Source of the DNA: Niveibacterium sp. SC-1
GTDB taxonomy: Bacteria > Pseudomonadota > Gammaproteobacteria > Burkholderiales > Rhodocyclaceae
NCBI RefSeq assembly: GCF_038235435.1
Contig: NZ_CP151275.1
Coordinates: 3,348,001-3,412,000 of the forward strand
Direction: 5' to 3'
Length of the DNA stretch: 64,000 nt
Shown here: in pieces, positions 1-11,784 of the stretch
Numbering within the stretch: position 1 is the stretch's first letter
Layout of the letters: the number at the start of each line of letters is the position of its first letter
Made by a program: the position numbers and the translations under genes
Notes under the pieces: generated by a model
The model's input: only the letters and a program-made list of their open reading frames with translations
Told to the model about the DNA's origin: nothing
Database searches by the model: none

Positions 1-2151
1 CGCGATTTTTGCGTCGACGATCAGCGCCAGGTCACGCGTGACCGGCGGGAATTTCGAGGGCGCGACAAAGCGTGGCAGTTCGCGCGCGAGCACGCCGTCG
101 AGCACGAGTTCAAAGGCGATCGGCGCAGTGCCGAGCTCATATTTCTGCACCCAGCTCGGGTGAAGTTCGCCGATCCAACCGACCTCCTCGCCGTCCACCG
201 ATACGCTTGCCGCGCGCCCCGGGTGCAGTCCGGGATGGGTGGCGCGCGCAAAGCTGAGCGCACGGCCTTCGAACAATGCTTCGAGGTCAGCCTTGAGATC
301 GAAGAAGTCTTCCCGTCGCGTCGCCAGCCCCCACTGCTCGGCTTGAGCACTCCCCCAGGCCAGCGCTGCAACACGCTGCGGCTGGTCATACCCCTCAACC
401 GGAGCACCTTCCGCGTCGCGACGGAAACAGCGTCCGATCTCGAAGATACGCACGCGGTTGGCGCGGCGTCGCTGGTTGGCGATCAAGGTTCCGACGAGGC
501 CGCCGAGCAGGCTGGAACGCATCACCGAAAGGTGGCTCGCGATCGGGTTTGCGAGGCGGATCGCCGCCTCATTGCCGCAGAAATCCTTCTCCCAGCGCTC
601 TTCCACGAAGGCGTAGTTGATCACCTCCTGAAAGTCGCGAGCGGCCAACTGACGACGCAGGCTCGCTGCCGTACGCCGAGTCTCCGGCTGCGCAGCCATT
701 GCCAGCGCGCCAACCGGAACCGCCTCGGGGATGCTCTCGTAACCCGAAACGCGCGCGATTTCTTCGATCAGATCCTCTTCGATCTGAATGTCGAAACGAT
801 ATGCCGGTGGGGTCACGATCACGCTCGCCCCCTCCTCCACGGCCTTCATTCCAAGGCGCGTGAAGACTGCAGCGATCTCCGCGCCATCGAACGGAATGCC
901 GATGATCTGTGCAGCGCGAGCAGCACGCACGGCGACCGGCGTTCGCGAGGGCAGCTGCGCCTGGGCAAGCGATTCACGCGCAGGCCCGGCAGCGCCACCG
1001 CAGATCTCCAGGATCAGCTGCGTCGCGCGCTCGATCGCGCACGGCGCGAGCGTGAAGTCCACACCGCGTTCGAAGCGATGCGACGCATCCGATGAGAAGC
1101 CGTAGGCGCGGGCGCGCCCCACGATTGCGTCCGGCGCGAAGAACGCGCTTTCCAGGAACACGTCGCGCGTGGCGTCGGTGACGCCACTGGTCTCGCCCCC
1201 CATGACGCCGGCAAGAGCGAGCGGCGCCGCATCGTCGGCAATCAGAAGCGTGTCTCTTGCGGGTTTGACTTCCTGCCCGTTCAACAGCGTCAGCGTGTCG
1301 CCCTCGCGCGCCCACCGCACGTGCACCGCGCCGTTCAGACGCGCTTCGTCGAAGGCATGCAGCGGCTGGCCGAGTTCAAGCATCACGTAGTTGGTGATGT
1401 CGACGATTGCGGAGATCGCGCGCACACCGCAGCGCTCCAGGCGCTGCTTCATCCAGTCGGGCGTCGCGGACGCGGCATCCACACCCCGGATCACACGACC
1501 GACATAGCGCGGGCAGGCTTCGGGCGAATCAAGAATGACTTCGCGCGTTGCGTCGATCGATGCGGGCACGGCATCGAAGGTCGGCGTCGTCAGCGGCGTC
1601 GAGGTCAGCGCGCTGACCTCGCGCGCGACGCCCAGCAAGGACAGGCAATCGGCGCGATTGGGCGTGAGCTTGATCGTGAAGCGGGTGTCATCCAACAAGA
1701 GCGCGGCACGGATGTCGGTGCCCACAACCAGCTCATCGGCCAGGATCAGCAGGCCCTCGTTCGCTTCCGAGAGGCCCAGCTCGCGTGCAGAGCACAGCAT
1801 GCCGAAGGATTCGACACCGCGCAGTTTCGCTGCCTTGATCTCGAAGTCACCCGGCAGCTTCGCGCCAACCAACGCGCAGGGGATCTTGATGCCAACTGCC
1901 GCGTTGGGCGCACCGCACACGATCTGCAGCGGTTCGGCGAGACCCGCATCCACCTTGCACACACGCAGGCGATCGGCGTTCGGGTGCTGAACGGCTTCAA
2001 GGATCTGCGCGACCACGACGCCGGAAAACGGCGGCGCAACCGGCTCGGCGTCCTCGACTTCGAGGCCAGCCATTGTGAGCAGATGGCTCAGCGCGGCGGA
2101 GTCCAGCGCCGGGTTTGCGAACGAGCGCAACCAGAGTTCGGAGAACTGCAT
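1..2151 (-). CDS. pheT: Phenylalanyl-tRNA synthetase beta subunit (3' end outside window)
   Basis: Large subunit of the cytosolic (alpha-beta)2 enzyme that charges tRNA-Phe. The start (MQFSELWLRS) lies 3 nt after the pheS stop, so the two are translationally coupled. I read 717 in-frame codons without a stop; the family is near 790-800 residues, so only the last ~75 are missing. The N-terminal tRNA-binding (EMAP-like) domain shows HPNADRL at residues 56-62. The last readable residues, FPPVTRDLALIV, are typical of the start of the C-terminal anticodon-binding (FDX-ACB) domain. It is the last gene visible in the thrS-infC-rpmI-rplT-pheST cluster; in related genomes ihfA commonly follows, which would lie left of this window. 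Confidence 0.96.
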   Translation of the reverse strand, partial: MQFSELWLRSFANPALDSAALSHLLTMAGLEVEDAEPVAPPFSGVVVAQILEAVQHPNADRLRVCKVDAGLAEPLQIVCGAPNAAVGIKIPCALVGAKLPGDFEIKAAKLRGVESFGMLCSARELGLSEANEGLLILADELVVGTDIRAALLLDDTRFTIKLTPNRADCLSLLGVAREVSALTSTPLTTPTFDAVPASIDATREVILDSPEACPRYVGRVIRGVDAASATPDWMKQRLERCGVRAISAIVDITNYVMLELGQPLHAFDEARLNGAVHVRWAREGDTLTLLNGQEVKPARDTLLIADDAAPLALAGVMGGETSGVTDATRDVFLESAFFAPDAIVGRARAYGFSSDASHRFERGVDFTLAPCAIERATQLILEICGGAAGPARESLAQAQLPSRTPVAVRAARAAQIIGIPFDGAEIAAVFTRLGMKAVEEGASVIVTPPAYRFDIQIEEDLIEEIARVSGYESIPEAVPVGALAMAAQPETRRTAASLRRQLAARDFQEVINYAFVEERWEKDFCGNEAAIRLANPIASHLSVMRSSLLGGLVGTLIANQRRRANRVRIFEIGRCFRRDAEGAPVEGYDQPQRVAALAWGSAQAEQWGLATRREDFFDLKADLEALFEGRALSFARATHPGLHPGRAASVSVDGEEVGWIGELHPSWVQKYELGTAPIAFELVLDGVLARELPRFVAPSKFPPVTRDLALIVDAKIA

Positions 2152-2154
2152 GGC

Positions 2155-3629
<1,475 letters not shown>

Positions 3630-3641
3630 GTTCGTTCCTCC

Positions 3642-3839
3642 TTAAGCGTAAGGCAGCATCGCACGGACTTGTGCGACGTCGGACGCGTTGACGGTTTCCA
3701 TCCCGCGCAGCTGGCGCTTGGACTTGGTCGTCTTCTTGGTCAGGATGTGGCGCTTGAACGCTTGGGAACGCTTAATGCTCCCGCTCGAGCGGACCTTGAA
3801 GCGCTTCTTGGCGCCGCTCTTGGTTTTCATCTTGGGCAT
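3642..3839 (-). CDS. rpmI: 50S ribosomal protein L35
   Basis: A 65-residue L35 starting [20 protein letters not shown], the usual family length. The start is fixed by homology to this N-terminus and by a GGAG about 8 nt upstream; a longer reading into the infC-rpmI gap is not credible. It lies in the infC-rpmI-rplT translation cluster. The 145-nt gap upstream is long for this operon and includes a stable hairpin just after infC, so it may carry L20 autoregulatory structure (inference). Confidence 0.97.
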   Translation of the reverse strand: MPKMKTKSGAKKRFKVRSSGSIKRSQAFKRHILTKKTTKSKRQLRGMETVNASDVAQVRAMLPYA

Positions 3840-3945
3840 GAAACACACTCCAGATACTGTTAGTCGATGACAGGAGGAGGCCTCTTTCAAGGCGCTTGGG
3901 AACCCCCGGCCACTTGTTTTTCGGCTCCTCACGGAACCACATCCG

Positions 3946-3963
3946 GGCGGGGCGAACCCCACC
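3946..3963 (-). other. UUCG-capped hairpin in the infC-rpmI gap
   Basis: On the minus strand GGTGGGG-TTCG-CCCCGCC forms a 7-bp stem with a UUCG tetraloop, 22 nt after the infC stop. There is no T-run, so it is not an intrinsic terminator. It may be an mRNA-stability or ribosomal-protein regulatory structure. Confidence 0.5.
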
Positions 3964-3984
3964 GAATTCCTTACTGCCGCGCGC

Positions 3985-4506
3985 TCAATGTTTCTTTTTG
4001 GGCGCCACGACCATGATCATCTGACGGCCTTCGAGCTTAGGAAACTGCTCGACCACCGCCAGCTCACCCAGATCCGACTTGATCCGCTCCAGCAGACGCA
4101 CCCCGAATTCCTGGTGGGCCATTTCGCGGCCGCGGAATCGCAAGGTCACCTTCACCTTGTCGCCTTCTTCGAGGAAGCGAACCATGTTGCGGAACTTGAT
4201 CTGGTAGTCGTTCTCGTCCGTACCCGGACGGAACTTCAGTTCCTTGACCTGGATCTGCTTCTGCTTGAGCTTGGCCTCATGCGCCTTCTTGGCCTCCTGG
4301 TATTTGTACTTGCCGTAGTCCATCAGACGGCAGACAGGAGGCTTGGCCTGCGGGGCGATCTCTACGAGGTCGACACCGGCTTCTTCGGCCATTTGCAGCG
4401 CTTGGCGGACAGGAACGATACCGAGCTGTTCCCCCTCCACACCGGTCAATCGCACCTCGGGAATGGTGATTTCCTCGTTGAGGCGCAGCGACTCTTTCTG
4501 AGCGAT
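3985..4506 (-). CDS. infC: Translation initiation factor IF-3, ATC start
   Basis: IF-3 binds the 30S subunit and rejects wrong initiation complexes. The coding frame begins at an ATC codon, giving (M)[19 protein letters not shown], the conserved IF-3 N-terminus, with GGAG 9 nt upstream at 4516-4519. This gives 173 residues, close to the E. coli 180. The first ATG/GTG in frame (GTG at 4455) would delete the conserved RLNEEI segment. Non-canonical AUU/AUC starts are known for infC and allow IF-3 to repress its own translation. It lies 27 nt after thrS. Confidence 0.95.
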   Translation of the reverse strand: MAQKESLRLNEEITIPEVRLTGVEGEQLGIVPVRQALQMAEEAGVDLVEIAPQAKPPVCRLMDYGKYKYQEAKKAHEAKLKQKQIQVKELKFRPGTDENDYQIKFRNMVRFLEEGDKVKVTLRFRGREMAHQEFGVRLLERIKSDLGELAVVEQFPKLEGRQMIMVVAPKKKH

Positions 4507-4533
4507 GGTTGAATTCTCCGAGCTATTAAAAAA

Positions 4534-6450
4534 TCAAGCCGTGGCCCCGTGGGTCTCGACCTCTTTACGCCAGAGCCCGACAAGTGCTTCGAGCGAAATC
4601 TGACCAAGGTCCTGACCACCCCGGGCGCGCACGGCCACTAGGCCAGCCGCCTTTTCCTTCTCGCCGACGACCAGCTGATAGGGGAGCTTTTGCAAGCTAT
4701 GTTCGCGGATTTTATAGCTAATTTTCTCCGGACGCAAATCGGCTTCGACTCTGAAACCCGCATCGCGCAGCCCTTTGGCCACGTCGGCGGCGTAGTCGGC
4801 CTGATGTTCGGAGATGCTCATCACGACCCCTTGAACTGGCGCCAGCCACAGCGGGAAGTTGCCGGCGTAGTTCTCGATCAGGATGCCGATGAACCGCTCC
4901 AGCGACCCCAGGATCGCGCGATGCAGCATGATTGGCGTATGGCGGGCGTTGTCCTCACCGACGTACTCCGCCTCCAGCCGAGCCGGCATCGAGGGGTCAA
5001 CCTGGACCGTGCCGCACTGCCAGGAACGACCGATGGCATCCCGGATGTGGAATTCGATCTTGGGACCGTAGAAGGCCCCCTCGCCCGGCAGCTCTTCCCA
5101 GGCGAGACCGCTGGCCCGCAGCGCCGAGCGCAAGGCGTCCTCGGACTTGTCCCAGGCCTCGTCCGTGCCGACCCGACTCTCCGGGCGCAGCGCCAGCTTG
5201 ACCGTCACGTCGTTGAAGCCGAAGTCCGCGTAGACCTTGCGCACGAGCGCATTGAATGCGGTCACCTCGGATTCGATCTGATCTTCCGTGCAGAAGATGT
5301 GCCCGTCATCCTGGGTGAAGCCGCGCACGCGCATCACGCCGTGCAGCGCACCGGAGGGTTCGTTCCGGTGGCACGAGCCAAACTCGCCGTAGCGCAAAGG
5401 AAGCTCGCGATACGAACGCAGGCCCTCATTGAAGATCTGAATGTGGCCGGGACAGTTCATCGGCTTGACGGCGTATTCGCGACTCTCGGACTCGGTCGTG
5501 AACATGTTGGCCTTGTAGTGGTCCCAATGCCCCGACTTGCGCCACAGCGTGCTATCCAGAATCTGGGGGCAGCGCACCTCCTGATAGCCGTTGTTGCGAT
5601 AGACCGCGCGCATGTACCGCTCGATCTCCTGCCACAGGCTCCAGCCCTTGGGATGCCAGAACACGAGACCCGGCGCCTCGTCCTGCAGATGAAACAGGTC
5701 CAGCACCTTGCCCAGTCGACGGTGATCGCGCTTCTCGGCCTCTTCGAGCATGTGCAGGTAGGCGTCGAGCTCTTCTTTCTTGGCCCAGGCCGTGCCATAG
5801 ATGCGCTGCAACTGCTCGTTCTTTGAGTCTCCGCGCCAATAGGCGCCCGCCACCTTCATCAGCTTGAAGTGCTTGAGCTTGCCAGTCGAAGGCACGTGAG
5901 GACCGCGGCAAAGGTCGACAAAATCCCCCTCACGGTAGAGAGAAATTTTCTCGCCCTGCGGAATCGCTCCGATGATCTCGGCCTTGTAAGCCTCGCCGAT
6001 CGATTTGAAGAAAGCCACCGCCTCATCGCGATCCCAGACCTCACGGGTCACAGGGAAGTCCCGCTTGGACAGCTCCGCCATACGCGTCTCGATCTGCGCC
6101 AGATCCTCCGGCGTGAAGGCGCGCGAGAAAGAGAAGTCGTAGTAGAAGCCGTTCTCGATGACCGGACCAATCGTCACCTGCGCCTCCGGGAACAGCTCCT
6201 TCACCGCGTAGGCCAACAGGTGGGCCGTAGAGTGACGGATCACATCGAGACCGTCGGCGTCCTTTTCCGTCACGATCGCCAGATTGACATCGCGGTCAAT
6301 GCGATAGGACGTGTCGACCAGTTCGCCATCCACCCTGCCGGCCAGCGCCGCGCGCGCGAGTCCGGTGCCGATGCTCGCGGCCACTTCCGCGACCGTTACG
6401 GGTGCGTCGTAGGAGCGGATCGAACCGTCAGGCAATCTCACGCTGGGCAT
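4534..6450 (-). CDS. thrS: Threonyl-tRNA synthetase
   Basis: Class IIa synthetase (638 aa) that charges tRNA-Thr. Order: N-terminal TGS domain ([15 protein letters not shown]), editing domain ([20 protein letters not shown], with the second zinc-site-like segment [10 protein letters not shown]), then the catalytic core (NCPGHIQIF; motif 3 near the end) and anticodon-binding domain. The start is set by the family N-terminus and GGAG 8 nt upstream; a 29-residue upstream extension is possible in frame but has no support. It heads the thrS-infC-rpmI-rplT-pheST cluster. A strong intrinsic terminator lies 60 nt upstream. Confidence 0.97.
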   Translation of the reverse strand: MPSVRLPDGSIRSYDAPVTVAEVAASIGTGLARAALAGRVDGELVDTSYRIDRDVNLAIVTEKDADGLDVIRHSTAHLLAYAVKELFPEAQVTIGPVIENGFYYDFSFSRAFTPEDLAQIETRMAELSKRDFPVTREVWDRDEAVAFFKSIGEAYKAEIIGAIPQGEKISLYREGDFVDLCRGPHVPSTGKLKHFKLMKVAGAYWRGDSKNEQLQRIYGTAWAKKEELDAYLHMLEEAEKRDHRRLGKVLDLFHLQDEAPGLVFWHPKGWSLWQEIERYMRAVYRNNGYQEVRCPQILDSTLWRKSGHWDHYKANMFTTESESREYAVKPMNCPGHIQIFNEGLRSYRELPLRYGEFGSCHRNEPSGALHGVMRVRGFTQDDGHIFCTEDQIESEVTAFNALVRKVYADFGFNDVTVKLALRPESRVGTDEAWDKSEDALRSALRASGLAWEELPGEGAFYGPKIEFHIRDAIGRSWQCGTVQVDPSMPARLEAEYVGEDNARHTPIMLHRAILGSLERFIGILIENYAGNFPLWLAPVQGVVMSISEHQADYAADVAKGLRDAGFRVEADLRPEKISYKIREHSLQKLPYQLVVGEKEKAAGLVAVRARGGQDLGQISLEALVGLWRKEVETHGATA

Positions 6451-6509
6451 TTCTTGGTCTCCGGCTGGCCACGCAGTGGCAGAGGTTTTCGCGATGAAAG
6501 GTACAGACG

Positions 6510-6541
6510 AAAAAAAAGTGCGGCCGGTGAGCCGCACTTTT
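6510..6541 (-). terminator. Intrinsic terminator between tRNA-Val and thrS
   Basis: On the minus strand an AAAGTGCGGC/GCCGCACTTT stem with a 6-nt loop is followed by eight T residues. It either ends the tRNA-Val transcript or acts as an attenuator in the thrS leader. A weaker GTCG/CGAC hairpin followed by six Ts lies at 6555-6572. Confidence 0.85.
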
Positions 6542-6637
6542 CTTCAAACAGAGCAAAAAAGTCGAACTCGACGACCGTCAGTGACTTTCGGTAGTAGTAG
6601 TTCGAAGGACATGCATTCTTACTTTGCCCCGGAATCG

Positions 6638-6714
6638 TGGTAGGCGCGATTGGACTCGAACCAACGACCCCCACCATGTCAAGGTGGTGCTCTAACCAGC
6701 TGAGCTACGCGCCT
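6638..6714 (-). tRNA. tRNA-Val (GAC)
   Basis: A 77-nt cloverleaf including encoded CCA. The acceptor stem AGGCGCG pairs with CGCGCCT, the anticodon loop is TTGACAT (anticodon GAC) on a CCACC/GGTGG stem, and the T-loop is TTCGAGT. It has its own near-perfect promoter upstream and a terminator downstream. Confidence 0.98.
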
Positions 6715-6726
6715 AAAGAGTCTGCG

Positions 6727-6754
6727 ATTATAGCGAGCTTTTCGGCCTTGTCAA
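6727..6754 (-). promoter_or_regulatory. Consensus sigma-70 promoter of tRNA-Val
   Basis: On the minus strand TTGACA (6749-6754), a 16-nt spacer and TATAAT (6727-6732), both perfect consensus, lie just upstream of the tRNA-Val 5' end at 6714. It may also feed thrS by read-through. Confidence 0.9.
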
Positions 6755-6780
6755 AGAAAATCGCACGGAAGGCTCAAGCC

Positions 6781-7569
6781 TCAGTTCGACCAGGCTGCCA
6801 GGAACTGCTCCCAATGAGGCGCACCAATGCGTTCCAGCTGCTCACGCACGAAGATTTCCTCCGCCCGGCGCTCCTCAAGGTCCAGAACGCCGCGCATCTG
6901 CTGAAAGCGCAGGTATACGAGGTAAGTGTTCACCACGTCGGTCTCGCAATAGTCGCGGATCTCCGCGATGCGCCCCTCGTTGTAGGCGCCCCACACGGCG
7001 CTGCCATCCATACCAAGCTTGCCCGGATAGCCCATGAGCTTGGCCAGATCATCCAGCGGCGCATTGGCGCGCGGCTGGTACATCGCCAGCAAGTCCATGA
7101 GGTCCAGATGCCTCATGTGATAGCGACTGATGTAGTTGTTCCACTTGAAATCGCGACTATCGCCGTAGTCGCCATCTCCCAGGTCCCAGTAGCGCGGAGC
7201 ATTCACGCCATGGAGCATGCCGCGGTAATGGAGTACCGGCAGGTCGAAGCCGCCGCCGTTCCAGGACACGATCTGGGGCGTGAACCGCTCCACGCCGTCG
7301 AAGAAGCGCTGGATGATGCCGGCCTCGTCTGTTTCGGGTTCCGACAGTGAGAAGACGCGAAACTGCTGCGGGTCGCGTAGCACGCAGGAAATCGTGACGA
7401 CACGCTGCAGGTAGTGCGGCAGGAAGTCCGTACCGTTTTGCGCCCGCCTGCGCTGGAACGCGTATTCGGCGACGTCAGCGTCGGAGAGCGCCGGATCGAG
7501 GCCGTGCAAGCGCCGCAAGCCAGCGACGTCGGGAACCGTTTCAATATCGAAGACCAGCGTCGCGGCCAT
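6781..7569 (-). CDS. Predicted 3'-5' exonuclease (PolB-exonuclease-like)
   Basis: A 262-residue stand-alone DEDD-type exonuclease of the family related to the proofreading domain of family B DNA polymerases. Visible motifs are Exo I (VFDIETVP, D and E near residues 8-10), Exo II (VSWNGGGFDLPVL) and Exo III (YCETDVVNTYLVYL with the final Asp). There is no polymerase domain. It lies 4 nt after cysM at the end of the long gyrA-side gene run. The substrate cannot be told from sequence; RNA or DNA processing is possible. Confidence 0.85.
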   Translation of the reverse strand: MAATLVFDIETVPDVAGLRRLHGLDPALSDADVAEYAFQRRRAQNGTDFLPHYLQRVVTISCVLRDPQQFRVFSLSEPETDEAGIIQRFFDGVERFTPQIVSWNGGGFDLPVLHYRGMLHGVNAPRYWDLGDGDYGDSRDFKWNNYISRYHMRHLDLMDLLAMYQPRANAPLDDLAKLMGYPGKLGMDGSAVWGAYNEGRIAEIRDYCETDVVNTYLVYLRFQQMRGVLDLEERRAEEIFVREQLERIGAPHWEQFLAAWSN

Positions 7570-7573
7570 GCGC

Positions 7574-8464
7574 TCAGGCCGGGAACACGCCGGTGGAAAG
7601 ATAGCGGTCGCCGCGGTCGCAGACGATTGACACGATGACGGCGTTCTCCGCCTGCGCGGCGATACGCAAGGCGGCCACCAGCGCGCCTCCTGACGAGATC
7701 CCCGCGAAGATGCCCTCCTCGCGCGCCATCCGGCGGGTCATTTCCTCTGCCTCGGCCTGGCCGATCGATTCAACACGGTCGACACGCGAGCGGTCGAAAA
7801 TCTTCGGCAGATACTCTTCCGGCCACTTGCGGATACCGGGAATCTGCGCGCCATCCTCGGGCTGGCAGCCGACGATCTGGATCGCCGCACTCTTCTCCTT
7901 GAGGAAGCGCGAGACCCCCATGATCGTGCCGGTCGTCCCCATGCTGCTGACGAAGTGCGTGATCGTTCCGCCGGTCTGCTCCCAGATCTCCGGGCCCGTG
8001 CCTTCGTAGTGCGCAACCGGGTTGTCCGGGTTGGCGAACTGGTCGAGGATGACCCCACGCCCCTCATTGCGCAGGCGTTCGGCCACGTCGCGAGCCATCT
8101 CCATGCCGCCCTCACGCGGGGTGACGATCAGCTCGGCCCCGAAGGCGCGCATGGTCTGGCGACGCTCGACACTCTGGTTCTCCGGCATCACCAGCACCAT
8201 GCGATAGCCACGCATCGCAGCCGCCATCGCCAGGGCGATGCCGGTGTTGCCGCTCGTGGCCTCGACCAGGGTGTCGCCGGGCTTGATGGCACCGCGCGCT
8301 TCGGCGCGCAGGATCATCGAGAGCGCCGGCCTGTCCTTGACGGAGCCCGCAGGGTTGTTGCCCTCGAGCTTGGCGAGGATCACGTTGTTGTGGCCGGCGC
8401 CGATCCGCTTGAGGCGAACCAGGGGCGTCTGCCCGACGTAGTCTTCCAGTGTCTTGAAGTTCAT
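7574..8464 (-). CDS. cysM: Cysteine synthase B (O-acetylserine sulfhydrylase B)
   Basis: PLP-dependent enzyme (296 aa) that makes cysteine from O-acetylserine with sulfide or thiosulfate. The PLP lysine lies in NPAGSVKDRPAL (K43), the substrate loop is EATSGNTGIALA and the phosphate-binding loop is SSMGTTGTIMG. The short length and PEDGAQIPGIRKWPEEYLP segment favour CysM over CysK. It is 12 nt after hldD and is followed closely by the exonuclease gene, so probably co-transcribed. Confidence 0.93.
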   Translation of the reverse strand: MNFKTLEDYVGQTPLVRLKRIGAGHNNVILAKLEGNNPAGSVKDRPALSMILRAEARGAIKPGDTLVEATSGNTGIALAMAAAMRGYRMVLVMPENQSVERRQTMRAFGAELIVTPREGGMEMARDVAERLRNEGRGVILDQFANPDNPVAHYEGTGPEIWEQTGGTITHFVSSMGTTGTIMGVSRFLKEKSAAIQIVGCQPEDGAQIPGIRKWPEEYLPKIFDRSRVDRVESIGQAEAEEMTRRMAREEGIFAGISSGGALVAALRIAAQAENAVIVSIVCDRGDRYLSTGVFPA

Positions 8465-8476
8465 CCGCGTTCGGCC

Positions 8477-9484
8477 TCAGGCTTGCGCCAGCAGGGTCTT
8501 GACGTAGTCCGACACACCCTCTCCCACGCTCTTCATCGGCGCGGTGTAGCCGGCTTCGCGCAGGCGCGAGATATCGGCCTGGGTGAAGCTCTGGTACTTG
8601 CCCTTGAGGATCTCGGGGAAGCTGACGTACTCGATCACCCCCTCGGCGCTGAGTTGATCGGCGCTCAGTGCCGCCTCGCCCTTGGCAACGCGGCAGGTGT
8701 TGATGGTCGCCACGGCCACATCGTTGAAGCTCTGCGCGCGTCCGGTACCGAGGTTGAAGATGCCCGAACGCTCGGGATGTTCGAGGAAGTCCAAATTGAC
8801 GGCGACCACGTCCTCGACGGACACGAAGTCGCGCAACTGGCCGCCGTTCGGATAGCCGTCGCAGCCTTCGAAGAGCTTCACCTTGCCCGTGTCGCGGTAC
8901 TGGTGGAAGCAATTGAAAGCCACGGAGGAGCCACGCCCCACCTTGTGCTGCTCGCGCGGTCCATACACGTTGAAATAGCGGAAACCGGCGATCTGCGAAC
9001 TCGCGTCCGGCATCGTGCGTCGCACGACCTGATCGAAGAGGTACTTCGAGTAGGCGTAAACGTTCAGAGGCCGTTCGTGCTCGCGGTCTTCCTTGAAGAC
9101 CGGGCCGGGCCCGTAGACGGAGGCCGAAGACGCGTAAAGGAACTGCGCTTCCTGGTCGAGGCAGAACTGCAGCATCGCCAGCGAGTAGCGGTAGTTGTTC
9201 TCCATCATGTAGTGGCCATCCTTCTCCATGGTGTTGGAGCAGGCGCCTTCATGGAGGATGGCCTCGATCGAACCGTCGAATTCGCCGGCCTCGATCATTT
9301 CGAGGAACTGCTGCTTGTCGAGGTAATCGACGATGTCGCTGCCGACAAGGTTGCGGAACTTGTCGCCGTCGCTCTTCAAGTTGTCGACCGCGATGATCTG
9401 GTCGATGCCGCGGGCATTAAGGCCAGCAACAAGATTGGAGCCGATGAAACCGGCCGCTCCGGTGACGACGTAGTAGCGCGCCAT
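8477..9484 (-). CDS. hldD: ADP-L-glycero-D-manno-heptose 6-epimerase
   Basis: Short-chain dehydrogenase-like epimerase (335 aa) that makes ADP-L-glycero-D-manno-heptose for the LPS inner core. The Rossmann motif [10 protein letters not shown] is at residues 8-17, and YAYSKYLFD carries the catalytic Tyr-x3-Lys. The heptose-epimerase-specific segment [20 protein letters not shown] is present. It starts 2 nt after hldA, so the heptose steps are translationally coupled. Together with ugd, lapA and lapB it forms an envelope/LPS sub-cluster. Confidence 0.95.
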   Translation of the reverse strand: MARYYVVTGAAGFIGSNLVAGLNARGIDQIIAVDNLKSDGDKFRNLVGSDIVDYLDKQQFLEMIEAGEFDGSIEAILHEGACSNTMEKDGHYMMENNYRYSLAMLQFCLDQEAQFLYASSASVYGPGPVFKEDREHERPLNVYAYSKYLFDQVVRRTMPDASSQIAGFRYFNVYGPREQHKVGRGSSVAFNCFHQYRDTGKVKLFEGCDGYPNGGQLRDFVSVEDVVAVNLDFLEHPERSGIFNLGTGRAQSFNDVAVATINTCRVAKGEAALSADQLSAEGVIEYVSFPEILKGKYQSFTQADISRLREAGYTAPMKSVGEGVSDYVKTLLAQA

Positions 9485-9486
9485 GA

Positions 9487-10431
9487 TTACTCCTGAGTCT
9501 GCGTGAGTTCGTCGAGGGTCACGGTCGCCGTGCCCAGCTTGCCGACGACTATGCCAGCCGCATGATTGGCCCAGCGCGTGGCGTCGGCGAGCGAGGCACC
9601 GGCGCCGATCATGACCGCGAGCGTTGCGATCACTGTGTCGCCAGCACCCGAGACATCGAACACCTCGCGCGCGCGCGTGCCTTCGTGCAGGACACCTGTC
9701 TTGGTGAAGAGCGTCATGCCCTCCTCCGAGCGCGTGACCAACAGCGCTTCGAGATCGAGTTGCTCACGCAGCGCCTGCGCTCTTGCACGCAGATCCGCCT
9801 CGTCCGACCAGCGACCGGCCACCGCGCGGAACTCGGAACGGTTCGGAGTCAGCAGCGTCGCGCCGCGATACTTGCTGAAGTCCTCGCCTTTCGGATCCAC
9901 CAGTACCGGCTTACCGGCCACGCGCGCGAGACGGATCATGTCGGACACATGGGTGAGCCCGCCCTTGCCGTAGTCGGACAGCACCACGACGTCGCAACCC
10001 GGCAAGCGCGCCTCGAAATCCGCAAGCTTGGCCCGCAACGATTCATGCGTCGGCCAGTTCTCGAAGTCGATGCGCAGGAGCTGCTGCTGGCGACCAATAA
10101 CACGCAGCTTGATCGTGGTCGAAACCGCCTCATCCGGAGTCAGCGAGGCGTCGACCTTGCAGTCCGCAAGCAGCCTTGCGAGCGCCTGCGCAGGCTCGTC
10201 CTTGCCGACCACCGAAAGCAACGCCGCGGAGGCTCCCAGAGTTGCCGCATTGCGCGCGACGTTGGCCGCACCACCCGGGCGCTCCTCCGAACGCTCGATC
10301 TTGACCACCGGCACCGGCGCTTCGGGCGAGATACGGCTGACATCGCCGAACCAGTAGCGATCCAGCATCACGTCGCCGACAACGAGAACCCGCGCGCGGC
10401 CAGTCTCGGGCAAAGCAGGCAGCTTCGCCAT
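9487..10431 (-). CDS. hldA: D-glycero-beta-D-manno-heptose-7-phosphate kinase
   Basis: PfkB-family sugar kinase (314 aa) that phosphorylates heptose 7-phosphate in ADP-heptose synthesis. It has the PfkB signature around [17 protein letters not shown] and the C-terminal [15 protein letters not shown] with the catalytic Asp. Only the kinase domain is present; the adenylyltransferase domain fused to it in E. coli HldE is missing, so a separate hldC must lie elsewhere. I chose the ATG at 10431 (GGAG 6 nt upstream) over the GTG one codon earlier. The ATG overlaps the ugd stop by one base (TGATG). Confidence 0.93.
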   Translation of the reverse strand: MAKLPALPETGRARVLVVGDVMLDRYWFGDVSRISPEAPVPVVKIERSEERPGGAANVARNAATLGASAALLSVVGKDEPAQALARLLADCKVDASLTPDEAVSTTIKLRVIGRQQQLLRIDFENWPTHESLRAKLADFEARLPGCDVVVLSDYGKGGLTHVSDMIRLARVAGKPVLVDPKGEDFSKYRGATLLTPNRSEFRAVAGRWSDEADLRARAQALREQLDLEALLVTRSEEGMTLFTKTGVLHEGTRAREVFDVSGAGDTVIATLAVMIGAGASLADATRWANHAAGIVVGKLGTATVTLDELTQTQE

Positions 10432-11753
10432 CACACTCTCCCGATGGGCATGTACTCAAGGCCGAAACTACGCGGCAGTTTCGGGTCGTAGAGATTGCGA
10501 CCATCGAATACGACGGGACTGTTGAGCACCGATTTGATCCGCTCGAAATCGGGACTGCGGAATTCCTTCCACTCCGTCACGATCACCAGGGCCTCGGCGC
10601 CTTCCAGCGCCTGCATGGGCGTGCGTGCGTAGGCCAGACGGGCTTCGTCACGGAAGATGCGACGCGCTTCATCCATCGCGACCGGGTCGTAGACCGTCAC
10701 GGTGGCACCGCGGCTGAACAGTTCCTCGATCACCACGCGGCTGGTCGCCTCGCGCATGTCGTCGGTATTGGGCTTGAACGCCAGCCCCCAGATCGCAAAG
10801 CGCTTGCCAGAGAGATCCTCACCGAAGCGCGCGACGATCTTGTCGACCAGCACGGTCTTCTGACGATCGTTGGCAGCCTCAACTGCGGTGAGCACCTTGA
10901 GATCGTGGCCGGCGTCCGTGCCGGTCTTGATCAAGGCCTTCACGTCCTTGGGGAAGCAGGAACCGCCATAGCCGCAGCCTGCATAAAGGAAGTGATAGCC
11001 GATGCGCGGATCGGAACCGATGCCCTGGCGCACGAGCTCGATATCCGCGCCAAGACGCTCCGCCAGCAGCGCGAGTTCGTTCATGAAGGAGATGCGCGTG
11101 GCGAGCATCGCGTTGGCCGCGTACTTGGTCAGTTCGGCCGAGCGCACGTCCATGATGATGAGCTTGTCGTGGTTGCGCTGGAATGGCGCGTAGAGCGCCT
11201 GCATCAGGTAGATCGCACGTTCATCATCGGCGCCGACCACGATCCGGTCGGGCTTCATGAAGTCTTCGACCGCCGCACCCTCCTTGAGGAATTCCGGGTT
11301 CGAGACGACGGCGAAGTCCAGCTCAACGCCCCGCTTGGCCAGTTCGTCGGCAATCGCGGCACGCACCTTGTCGGCAGTGCCCACGGGCACCGTGCTCTTG
11401 TCGACCACGACCTTGTAGTCGGTCATCAGCCGGCCGATGTTGCGCGCGGCGGCCAGCACATACTTCAGATCCGCAGATCCGTCCTCGTCCGGCGGCGTGC
11501 CCACGGCGATGAACTGGATAGTGCCAAAACGCACCGCCTCTTCCACGTCGGTGGTGAAGTGCAGACGACCGGCGGCGACGTTGCGCTCCACGACCTTGTC
11601 GAGGGCTGGCTCATGGATGGGGATGCCGCCCTCCTTGAGGATGCGGATCTTCTCCGGATCCACGTCCAGGCACAGCACGTCATTGCCCATTTCCGCCAGA
11701 CAGGCGCCCGACACGAGCCCCACATAGCCCGTGCCGACAACAGTGATTTTCAT
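10431..11753 (-). CDS. ugd: UDP-glucose 6-dehydrogenase
   Basis: NAD-dependent enzyme (440 aa) that oxidises UDP-glucose to UDP-glucuronate, a precursor for surface polysaccharide and sugar modification of lipid A. The N-terminal Rossmann motif is [18 protein letters not shown]; the catalytic Cys lies in [18 protein letters not shown] near residue 270; the C-terminal domain has [17 protein letters not shown]-mannose dehydrogenase is a related alternative but the motifs fit Ugd better. It sits between lapB and hldA. Confidence 0.93.
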   Translation of the reverse strand: MKITVVGTGYVGLVSGACLAEMGNDVLCLDVDPEKIRILKEGGIPIHEPALDKVVERNVAAGRLHFTTDVEEAVRFGTIQFIAVGTPPDEDGSADLKYVLAAARNIGRLMTDYKVVVDKSTVPVGTADKVRAAIADELAKRGVELDFAVVSNPEFLKEGAAVEDFMKPDRIVVGADDERAIYLMQALYAPFQRNHDKLIIMDVRSAELTKYAANAMLATRISFMNELALLAERLGADIELVRQGIGSDPRIGYHFLYAGCGYGGSCFPKDVKALIKTGTDAGHDLKVLTAVEAANDRQKTVLVDKIVARFGEDLSGKRFAIWGLAFKPNTDDMREATSRVVIEELFSRGATVTVYDPVAMDEARRIFRDEARLAYARTPMQALEGAEALVIVTEWKEFRSPDFERIKSVLNSPVVFDGRNLYDPKLPRSFGLEYMPIGRV

Positions 11754-11784
11754 CGCGAAAGACTCCTGGTGTGCCGACGCCCCG

